Assembly: GCA_050698355.1 (NCBI GenBank)
Contig: JBOHBN010000332.1
Span: 1-9,101, forward strand
Origin: JBOHBN01 sp050698355
GTDB taxonomy: Bacteria > Actinomycetota > Actinomycetes > Streptosporangiales > WHST01
DNA: 9,101 bases
Direction: 5' to 3'
Notes under the pieces: generated by a model
Told to the model about the DNA's origin: nothing
Database searches by the model: none
The model's input: only the letters and a program-made list of their open reading frames with translations
Shown here: positions 1-5,299 of the stretch, one piece after another
Numbering within the stretch: the first letter of the stretch is position 1
How the letters are laid out: the number at the start of each line of letters is the position of its first letter
Translations under genes and position numbers: made by a program

Positions 1-95
1 GCTGAGCGTGAGCAATTCGGGGTGGTAGCGATGGTCGGCCGTTGCATGGCGGAGAGAAGCGATGCCGTGAAGCGAGCGATCCGAGGAGTAGCGCT

Positions 96-944
96 ATGCC
101 CGATGACGTAGAGGTGCAGCTGCTCGACGAAGTGGAGCGCGCGCTCACGCAGCCGGTGCGCGTGCTTGTCGGGCCGTACGCGGTCGATGAGCTGCGCAAG
201 CATATTCGCGCCGAGATACCCGCGTTGGCGGCCAGGCTGCGCGGCGGCAGCCGTGCGCACGCCCGCAAGGCCGCAACGCAGATCGTCGACACGATCTGGC
301 CGGAGACTTACCCGCCGGCGGAATGGTGGACGACCCCGCTGGGGTTCGCGGCCGCGCAGCATTACCGACCCGACGAAGCGGTGAGCATGCCGGTAGACGA
401 CGCCGGCCTCGTCCTCGACCACACCGATGCCGACGTGCGCGAGCTGCTCTCCTCTGGTGAGCTGGCCGCAGCCGAGGACGGCGAACCCGCGCTGGCCTCG
501 GTGCTCGCCTACCTGACCGGCACCAGCCCGCATCCGGCACGCACCTGGCCCGAGCGCGGACTGCGACTCGTTCGGCGCGCCGCCCGCCGTGTCGATGACT
601 GGTTCTCCTATGGCTGGCACGTCCCACCCGGCGGCACCCACACACCGCGGCGGATGGGCGTCTCCGCCTTCGTACTGGCCTTCCTGCCGCCCGGCGTATG
701 GAACCTCGCGGTGCCCTTCGGCAGCTGGTGGGCGCTATGGGCCGGCCTCGTTGTGGGACTACTCGGCGAACGCGCCGCCCGCCGCGCCGGCCAGCCACTG
801 CGCCTCCCCCGCGTAGGGTGGATGCTGGCCTGCTTCAGCCTCATCACAGGCACACTCGCTGTCATCGCCGGACTAGCCGCGTGGTGGCACGACCTCGGCA
901 CCGCCGGCCCCGGCGACCCTCCGCCGGGTTTCGGTGGATGGTGA
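96..944 (+). CDS. Unrecognised protein with C-terminal membrane segments
   Basis: A 282-aa protein of no family I recognise. The start is the ATG at 96, preceded by GAGGAG seven bases upstream; an in-frame ATG at 42 lacks such a site. Residues 1-180 look soluble, mainly helical and charged, with a tryptophan-rich patch around 68-84 (IWPE, EWW) and an acidic stretch near 100-135. The C-terminal third is hydrophobic: about 187-205, about 205-224 and about 239-264 are probable transmembrane helices separated by a basic loop (ERAARRAGQPLRLPR). It then ends in a short Gly/Pro-rich tail. By the positive-inside rule the basic loop and the N-terminal domain are probably cytoplasmic (inference). It lies 203 bp upstream of the Abi-type gene on the same strand, so a functional link is possible but unproven. 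A membrane-anchored accessory protein of a mobile element is the most that can be said. Confidence 0.7.
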   Translation: MPDDVEVQLLDEVERALTQPVRVLVGPYAVDELRKHIRAEIPALAARLRGGSRAHARKAATQIVDTIWPETYPPAEWWTTPLGFAAAQHYRPDEAVSMPVDDAGLVLDHTDADVRELLSSGELAAAEDGEPALASVLAYLTGTSPHPARTWPERGLRLVRRAARRVDDWFSYGWHVPPGGTHTPRRMGVSAFVLAFLPPGVWNLAVPFGSWWALWAGLVVGLLGERAARRAGQPLRLPRVGWMLACFSLITGTLAVIAGLAAWWHDLGTAGPGDPPPGFGGW

Positions 945-1072
945 ACGCCGCCACCGGCCGCGTGCTCGCCCCGCCTCGTTCGAGGGCCCATGCCCGCATC
1001 GGCTACACCATCACGAGCGCGGCGGCTCGCTCGCATGCTGCGAGGAGGGGGGCGCAGGCCAGGCGTGACAAA

Positions 1073-1126
1073 GCCCCGCGGTGCCTAACTCGACCGAAGC
1101 CAGTCAGAGGACAGTTCCCGCGGGGC
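1073..1126. repeat. 9-bp inverted repeat upstream of the Abi-type gene
   Basis: GCCCCGCGG at 1073-1081 is matched by its exact reverse complement CCGCGGGGC at 1118-1126, with a 36-bp spacer. The right arm ends 8 bp before the proposed -10 box at 1135, so it overlaps the expected -35 area. It could be an operator or a hairpin at the end of read-through from the upstream gene. In DNA this GC-rich, a 9-bp match can arise by chance. Confidence 0.35.
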
Positions 1127-1134
1127 GCTACCTC

Positions 1135-1147
1135 TAGGGTAGCTCGC
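1135..1147 (+). promoter_or_regulatory. Probable leaderless promoter (-10 TAGGGT)
   Basis: TAGGGT at 1135-1140 matches the actinobacterial -10 pattern TANNNT and ends 7 bases before the GTG at 1148. That is the spacing typical of leaderless transcripts in actinomycetes. No good Shine-Dalgarno sequence precedes the GTG, which fits. No clear -35 box is visible. Confidence 0.4.
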
Positions 1148-1879
1148 GTGCCGGACGAACACCATCGTGACCTGCTGCTAACGCCGGAGAATGTGCGGGC
1201 GTGGCTGGGCTCTCCTCGACTCGAGCGGTATCTGTCCGCGGTGGGCGGCGACGACGCGCTCGCGTTGCGCTTGTACGACTGGAACGCAAAGGTTGCCGCA
1301 GCGGCACTCGTTGATGTGGGACATCTGGAGGTTGCGCTACGCAACAGCTACGACCGGCAGCTGAGCCGCCGCTACCCAGGCTGGGCGGTTGACGAGTCGG
1401 AAGACTTGTTCAGCCGGGTGCAAGGTGACCCGCGTACGCAGCGCGCGCAGCGCACCCTCGATGAGCGGAGCAGACGAGAGGTAACAAGCGCCGCTCGAGG
1501 CCTGGGCGGCAACCCGTCACACGGTCAGGTCGTCGCGGCGCTCAGCTTCGGTTTCTGGGGTCAGCTGACGCGCGCGGAACGGACCGCCACGTTCTGGACC
1601 CCGATGATCCAGTACAGCTTCCCGCGCGGTAAGCGCCGCGGCGCCGTGCACGCCTTGGTACAGAACACGATCCGGTTTCGTAACCGGCTCGCCCATAACG
1701 AACCAGTCTTCTCGACCCGAACCGGCCTACGGCAACGCCTGCAGGAAGTGCGCACGTTGTTCGAGCTCGTGCACCCACAAGCCTCCGCTTGGACCGAAGA
1801 ACACTCCGACGTGCCGGCACTCGTAGCGAAGTGCCCCGTGACCGGCCTCATCCCAACCGACACATCCAGACCCGCGTGA
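1148..1879 (+). CDS. Abi-family (HEPN) protein, putative abortive infection
   Basis: A 243-aa protein resembling the Abi-like (Abi_2-type) proteins common in actinomycetes. Seen: an N-terminal helical segment ending in LYDWNAKVAAAALVDVGHLEVALRN (about 42-66, typical of the family), FGFWGQL at about 134-140, FW near 149-150, and RNRLAHNEP at 178-186. R178-X4-H183 fits the Rx4-6H motif of HEPN ribonucleases, so RNA cleavage is the expected activity (family knowledge). GTG 1148 was chosen because the family-like sequence starts shortly after it and a -10 box sits 7 bp upstream; the open frame runs back to 698 but overlaps the membrane-protein gene. No nucleotidyltransferase-type or other antitoxin is recognisable next to it. 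It ends 48 bp before the site where the IS entered, convergent with parB. A phage-defence or element-stabilising role is inference. Confidence 0.72.
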   Translation: MPDEHHRDLLLTPENVRAWLGSPRLERYLSAVGGDDALALRLYDWNAKVAAAALVDVGHLEVALRNSYDRQLSRRYPGWAVDESEDLFSRVQGDPRTQRAQRTLDERSRREVTSAARGLGGNPSHGQVVAALSFGFWGQLTRAERTATFWTPMIQYSFPRGKRRGAVHALVQNTIRFRNRLAHNEPVFSTRTGLRQRLQEVRTLFELVHPQASAWTEEHSDVPALVAKCPVTGLIPTDTSRPA

Positions 1880-1930
1880 ACGAAACCCCGGTCCATCGTT
1901 GCCTCAAGGCGGGCGAGTAGCCGCGTTCTA

Positions 1931-1960
1931 GTAGTCTGTCGCTTCTAAAGAGCTGGGTAT
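1931..1960. repeat. Left terminal inverted repeat of the IS630 element
   Basis: Matches 21 of 30 positions with the complement of 3135-3164. The best-conserved blocks are TGTCGC (1937-1942) and TGGGTAT (1954-1960). The stop codon of the second transposase frame (1945-1947) lies inside this repeat. Confidence 0.8.
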
Positions 1961-3086
1961 AGGTGCCGAAGTTTGATGCGGGCGTCGCTGGTGGTGAACC
2001 TCCAGTCCACCTGGCGCTCGTCGTCGTTGATGGCGCGGGCCCAGGCGGCGAGTTCGGTGTTGAGGACGTCGAGGTCGGCGATGCGCCGGTCGAGGCATTG
2101 CTTGGTCAGGCAGGACAGTTCGATCTCGGCGATGTTGAGCCAGGAGCCGTGCTTGGGCGTGTGGTGGATCTCCAACCGGCCTGCCAGGGCGTAGGCCTTC
2201 TCGGGTGGGAAGGTCTCGTAGAGGGAGGCGATCGAGTGGGTGTTGAGGTTGTCCATGACGAGGACGACCTTGTCCGCGTCGGGGTAGTCGACGTTCAGCA
2301 GATGTTCGACGCCGTGGGCCCAGCCGATGCGGGTGCGGGTGGGCTCGGCGTAGGCGCGGCGCCAACCCCGCAGGGGTTCGGCCCACACGAAGATCGAGCA
2401 GGTGCCGCAGCGGATGTACTCGGAGTCCTCGCGGGCCACCCGCCCGGGCGCAGCCGATGTGCCCGCTCTGGCGTCGGCGAGCAGTTGGAGCGGTTTCTCG
2501 TCCATGACCACGACCGGGAAGCCCGGATCGTAGCGGCGGGCGTAGACGCCCAGCACGTCCTCCATCGCCGCCACGAACGCCGCATTCTGCTTTGGCGGGA
2601 TCGTCCAGCACGCCTTCAGATGAGGCTTAAGTGCCCCCTTTTTAGGACCCGCCCGATCGTGGAGTGATCCATCGGCGGCATCCCCTCGGTCAAGGCGACC
2701 TGTCTTTCCAGCAACCGCAGCGTCCACCGCTGACGCCCAGGCGGTGGCTGGCTGCACGCCAACGCGATCACCCGGGCCTCGACGTCGCCGGTCACCTTCG
2801 GCTCCACCGGAGGCGTGGCCCGCTTCTTGCGGCCGATCACCTCTTCGACCCGCCCGGCATGCGTCGCGAACGCCTTCGCGACCAGATACACCGTGCTCTG
2901 CGACGTGCCGAGACGTTCGGCCACCACGCGGCGATCGGGCGCCGGCCCCTGCCTCTCGTCCAAGGCCAGCAACACCCTGGCCCGGGTGATCATCCGGGCA
3001 GGATGGCGCCCAGACGAAACCACCCTGATCAACCTCGCACGATCCCCAACAGCCAAGAAGACCGTGAACTCCTTCGGACGAGGCAC
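1945..3086 (-). CDS. IS630-family transposase, two frames joined by a -1 shift
   Basis: DDE transposase of about 380 aa if the frames are joined. Frame 1 runs from GTG 3086 (AGAAGGAG 8 bases upstream) to TGA at 2616 and encodes the N-terminal helix-turn-helix part (RVVAERLGTSQSTVYLVAKAF). Frame 2, open from 2757 and ending at TAG 1945, carries the catalytic part. Its acidic residues are the D of VVMDEK (codon 2500-2502), the D of VMDNLNTH (2251-2253) and the E of WLNIAE (2125-2127). The frames meet at A5G5 (about 2636-2645; minus-strand order CCTAAAAAGGGGGC). A -1 slip there gives VLKKGALKPHLKACW, which reads as an uninterrupted IS630 sequence. Programmed slippage on A/G runs is known for several IS families; a disabling mutation is the alternative. 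All catalytic residues are present, so the element may be active if slippage occurs. Confidence 0.82.
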
Positions 3087-3134
3087 GCCGTCAACTCCTT
3101 CTGGTCAAGTATCAACCAGAACAGCCGACCACAC

Positions 3135-3164
3135 ATACCCATCAAATTAGCGGCGACACTCCAC
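3135..3164. repeat. Right terminal inverted repeat of the IS630 element
   Basis: Counterpart of 1931-1960 at the transposase promoter side. Its outermost base pair supplies the G of the parB TAG stop codon on the minus strand. Confidence 0.8.
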
Positions 3165-4027
3165 TAGTGGCGTAGGAGTTCGCCGAGGGCCTGCAGCTGC
3201 TGAGCGGTGAGGTGCGTTCGCAGATCTCCGGCTGTGTGTTCGACCTGGTCGATGCGTACCGAGATGGTGTGCTCGGTGGCGCGTGAAGGGGTACCGTCGC
3301 CCGCCGGGCGACGGCGGCGGTTATTACGCCGTAATAGCGGCTTAGCGTCGCTGGCGCTCTCGGGGGTGGCGCCAGGGCTATTACGGCGTAATAGCTCCAG
3401 CGCCGGGGATTGCTTGGGTGCCGGTTTGCCGGCGACGGCACGGGCTTCCTCTACGGTTATCCCGCCCGACCGGAGCTGGTCTTGCAGCTGAGGTGTGAGC
3501 TTCAATAGTGCGAGCCGCTGCGAGACCCATCCTTGGGTCTTGGCGATCCGTTTGGCGACCTCTGCCTGGGTTCCGTGCCGAGTTACAAGCGCCTGAAGCT
3601 CCTTGGCTTCGAGTAGTGGCGGTAGTGCTTGTCGGTGGATGTTCTCGATGATCACCGACTCGCGTAACCGCTGGTCTCCACTTGCGCCGAGGCGGTCTTG
3701 CACGGTGATGAGGAGTTCGGTGAGGCCGGCGCGGCGGGCCGCGGCGAGCCGGCGGTTACCGGTGATGACCACCCAGCGGGTGCCGTCCAAGGTGGCGGCG
3801 TGGTGGGGATAGTGCGCGAGGAAGAGACCCCTGTCGACGACGGTGAGCGCCTGCAGCTGTCCAGACTCGCGCAGGCTGGCGGCCAGCTCGTCGACATCGT
3901 CGTAGTTTTCTCGGGGGTTCTCGGGGTTCAGCGCGAGCTGAGTGATCGGCGCCGAGGTTGGCGTATAGGTGGTGGCGATCGGCTCGGTGCTCACGGTTTC
4001 GGAGAACCGGACCCGCTTGCCGGCCAT
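3164..4027 (-). CDS. parB: ParB-family centromere-binding partition protein
   Basis: 287 aa. ATG 4027 overlaps the parA stop as TGATG, which fixes the start and implies translational coupling. The ParB N-terminal domain spans about 28-135, with LNPENPRENYDD, GNRRLAAAR (90-98, the Arg-rich box that in ParB clamps binds CTP) and ENIHRQ (128-133). A helix-turn-helix follows at about 153-175 (QAEVAKRIAKTQGWVSQRLALL). Residues about 200-250 form a Pro/Ser/Arg-rich linker that contains LLRRN twice (212-216 and 231-235), each encoded by a copy of the AT-rich palindrome. A short C-terminal segment (251-287) would be the dimerisation part. The TAG stop coincides with the IS630 insertion: T and A come from the target and G from the IS, and the undisturbed target would also read TAG. 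Role: loading onto parS and activating ParA for segregation of the element. Separation from chromosomal ParB rests on context. Confidence 0.92.
   Translation of the reverse strand: MAGKRVRFSETVSTEPIATTYTPTSAPITQLALNPENPRENYDDVDELAASLRESGQLQALTVVDRGLFLAHYPHHAATLDGTRWVVITGNRRLAAARRAGLTELLITVQDRLGASGDQRLRESVIIENIHRQALPPLLEAKELQALVTRHGTQAEVAKRIAKTQGWVSQRLALLKLTPQLQDQLRSGGITVEEARAVAGKPAPKQSPALELLRRNSPGATPESASDAKPLLRRNNRRRRPAGDGTPSRATEHTISVRIDQVEHTAGDLRTHLTAQQLQALGELLRH
3321..3337. promoter_or_regulatory. parS-like palindrome, site 1 (inside parB)
   Basis: Core TATTACGCCGTAATA at 3322-3336, a perfect 7+1+7 palindrome lying in parB codons 231-235 (LLRRN). It is strikingly AT-rich against its surroundings. 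One of four copies; 57 bp from site 2. Confidence 0.75.
3377..3395. promoter_or_regulatory. parS-like palindrome, site 2 (inside parB)
   Basis: GCTATTACGGCGTAATAGC is a perfect 9+1+9 palindrome, the most extended of the four copies (15-bp core 3379-3393). It lies in parB codons 212-216. Its central base is opposite to that of the other three copies, equivalent to a flipped orientation. Confidence 0.75.
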
Positions 4028-4698
4028 CAGTCGATCCCCCGGCCGCCGAGGCCGAGCTCCAGTGCTAGTCGGTAGAAGTCTTGTGCGGCCTCCACCGCGG
4101 GCCGTCCTGCGGGGTATTGCGTGACGACCTTGCCCTCCACCGCGGCGCGGGTGTGCAGTTTGTAGCGGCGGACCGCCACCCGTGCTCGCGGCCAGCCGTT
4201 GGTGTCGATCCACTCCGCGGTGTCGTCGAGGTCGGCCCGACCGTCACGGCGATCCCAGCAGTTAATGATCAGCCGGTAGGGCACACTGCGGGGCTGCAGG
4301 AGTCGACGGATTGTGCGGGCAGTGGGGTCGAATGACAGCGGCTCCGGCAGGAGAGGGACCAGCGCGTCGCTGGCCGACTCTAGGGCGGCTGACAGGAGGT
4401 GTTCTTGCTCCAAGCTGCCAGGAGCATCGACGAAGACGTGCTGGTATTGCGGTGAGTCCCGCAGCTTCGCCAGCACGCGGGGGTTGTCGTCAGCCTGGGT
4501 GAAGTCGAACGGTAGTTCGTGGACTCGGTCTGCCCACCACACACTGGATGCCTGCGGGTCGATGGATACCACGAGCACCGGTGAGTCCGCTCCATCGCCT
4601 GTGCCAAGTACATCGGCGACGACGGCCGCGAGGTTGACGGTCAGCGTGGTCTTTCCGACGCCGCCCTTTTGATTGCAGACGACATGTACTTGCGCCAT
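4027..4698 (-). CDS. parA: ParA-family partition ATPase
   Basis: 223 aa, a short ParA without an N-terminal helix-turn-helix. The start is ATG 4698, with GGAGGGG 8 bases upstream; the frame is open further upstream but lacks a comparable site. Deviant Walker A is KGGVGKTT (11-18) with the signature lysine K11. IDPQAS (46-51) carries the Walker A' aspartate, and VFVDAPG (88-94) is the Walker B region. All nucleotide-site residues expected of the family are present. ParA binds DNA non-specifically as an ATP dimer and moves ParB-parS complexes (family knowledge). The gene overlaps parB by one base (TGATG). Two parS-like palindromes lie upstream at 4825-4839 and 4921-4935, suggesting repression of parAB by ParB (inference). 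Lacking its own DNA-binding domain, this ParA is unlikely to be the autorepressor. Confidence 0.93.
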   Translation of the reverse strand: MAQVHVVCNQKGGVGKTTLTVNLAAVVADVLGTGDGADSPVLVVSIDPQASSVWWADRVHELPFDFTQADDNPRVLAKLRDSPQYQHVFVDAPGSLEQEHLLSAALESASDALVPLLPEPLSFDPTARTIRRLLQPRSVPYRLIINCWDRRDGRADLDDTAEWIDTNGWPRARVAVRRYKLHTRAAVEGKVVTQYPAGRPAVEAAQDFYRLALELGLGGRGID

Positions 4699-4824
4699 AC
4701 AGGCGTCCCCTCCGTACGCTTCCCAGCCGCATTGCAGAGGTGGCCGGTACTTCGGATAAGCAGGAGCCACGATGCCAGACTGGCCTGCGTCTTTCTGGCA
4801 CCGACACGGGTCCGGCACATGGGG

Positions 4825-4839
4825 TATTACGCCGTAATA
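4825..4839. promoter_or_regulatory. parS-like palindrome, site 3 (upstream of parA)
   Basis: TATTACGCCGTAATA, identical to the core of site 1 and a perfect 7+1+7 palindrome, 126 bp upstream of the parA start. It is 96 bp from site 4. Confidence 0.75.
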
Positions 4840-4846
4840 GGCCACG

Positions 4847-4856
4847 CTCACGTGAG
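4847..4856. repeat. 10-bp palindrome CTCACGTGAG
   Basis: A perfect palindrome 7 bp beyond parS-like site 3. It could be a second operator in the parA control region. There is only one copy, so the evidence is weak. Confidence 0.3.
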
Positions 4857-4920
4857 GCGGCAACGGTCGGCCACCACCGGGGTAACCGGGGCCGGGGGGG
4901 AGACGCCCTCGGCATCGGTC

Positions 4921-4935
4921 TACTACGCCGTAATA
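4921..4935. promoter_or_regulatory. parS-like palindrome, site 4 (one mismatch)
   Basis: TACTACGCCGTAATA differs from site 3 by one base (T to C at the third position), breaking one arm pair. It lies 222 bp upstream of the parA start. Confidence 0.65.
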
Positions 4936-5010
4936 GGTCGGCGCGCCCCCCGCCGGCAGGCCGCACCAACCAGGCGCGTATGTCCCGGCAGGGGCGAGCG
5001 ACCGCGCGGG

Positions 5011-5211
5011 TCACTCATGAATGCCTCCCCAGGTGGCGAGCCGAGCGTGCGCCTCGTCGATGCTGAGTCGGTGCTTCGCCTCTCGCTGGGCGTCAACCTT
5101 GACCAGTACGTCGGCGATGTCGGCGACCTTCTCCTCGTCGGGCTGTGTGGTGTCGTCGACGATGAGGCCGATCGTGTGCAGGGCTTCGATCTCAGTACGA
5201 CAGTCACTCAT
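5011..5211 (-). CDS. Small acidic hypothetical protein (66 aa)
   Basis: A 66-aa protein of no family I recognise. It is rich in Asp/Glu and mostly helix-forming (TQPDEEKVADIADVLVKVDAQREAKHRLSIDEAHARLATW), with no membrane segment or cysteine pair beyond C4. The ATG at 5211 has GGGAAC about 9 bases upstream, a moderate ribosome site. It lies 88 bp downstream of the coiled-coil gene and 312 bp upstream of parA, all on the same strand. Codon use looks coding, with third positions mainly G/C. It could be a small regulator or partner of the par or coiled-coil proteins, but nothing in the sequence shows which. A chance frame cannot be fully excluded at this length. Confidence 0.6.
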   Translation of the reverse strand: MSDCRTEIEALHTIGLIVDDTTQPDEEKVADIADVLVKVDAQREAKHRLSIDEAHARLATWGGIHE

Positions 5212-5266
5212 GCGCTACGTTCCCGTGGTCGGTGGCTCACTGGTCTTCGTCTTCGTTGCTGCTGCG

Positions 5267-5282
5267 GCGGCGGGATCGCCGC
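5267..5282 (-). terminator. Possible terminator or attenuator after the coiled-coil gene
   Basis: GCGGCG-GGAT-CGCCGC is a perfect 6-bp stem with a 4-base loop, beginning 17 bases after the coiled-coil stop codon. No U-tract follows, so it may only partly stop transcription before the 66-aa gene. Confidence 0.4.
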
Positions 5283-5299
5283 GTTGGTGGGGGAGTGGC

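Larger units (their letters stand above)
1931..3164 (-). mobile_element. IS630-family insertion sequence, about 1.23 kb
   Basis: The element carries an IS630-type transposase split over two frames. The two ends, read inward, match at 21 of 30 positions without gaps (1931-1960 against the complement of 3135-3164), including blocks TGTCGC, CTAA and TGGGTAT. TA flanks it at 1929-1930 and 3165-3166, as expected for IS630 elements, which insert at TA. The outer bases C1928 and G3167 show that the original target was CTAG. Because the element begins with G and ends with C, CTAG appears at both junctions, so the boundary could be drawn two bases differently (a CTAG duplication). Removing it leaves the parB stop codon and the end of the Abi gene 48 bp apart. 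Confidence 0.85.
4699..5010 (-). promoter_or_regulatory. parAB upstream control region
   Basis: 312 bp without a convincing gene. On the minus strand it leads into parA and holds the parA ribosome site (GGAGGGG, 4707-4713), two parS-like palindromes and the 10-bp palindrome CTCACGTGAG (4847-4856), which starts 7 bp from site 3. I see no confident -10 box. Open frames across it on both strands look like chance frames in GC-rich DNA. Confidence 0.55.

Noticed and set aside
1..111. Open frame from the window edge to TAG at 109-111, possibly the tail of an upstream gene overlapping the gene at 96
   Set aside because: Only 36 residues are visible, with no recognisable sequence; frames this long are common by chance in GC-rich DNA.
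698..1147. Long upstream extension of the Abi-type reading frame
   Set aside because: It overlaps the membrane-protein gene in another frame and its translation is Arg/Pro-rich; the family-like sequence and promoter geometry fit GTG 1148.
945..1147. CGGTGG/CCACCG stem (932-956) as terminator of the membrane-protein gene
   Set aside because: A six-base stem overlapping the stop codon is too weak to support in DNA of this composition.
1963..2667. Plus-strand 234-residue open frame across the IS
   Set aside because: It is the shadow of the transposase catalytic frame, which carries clear DDE motifs on the minus strand.
4028..4213. Upstream extension of the ParB frame from an ATG at 4213
   Set aside because: It would run through parA; the TGATG overlap at 4025-4029 gives a natural start.
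3321..4935. CRISPR array as the explanation of the repeated palindromes
   Set aside because: Only four copies with irregular spacing, two of them inside a gene, and no cas gene.
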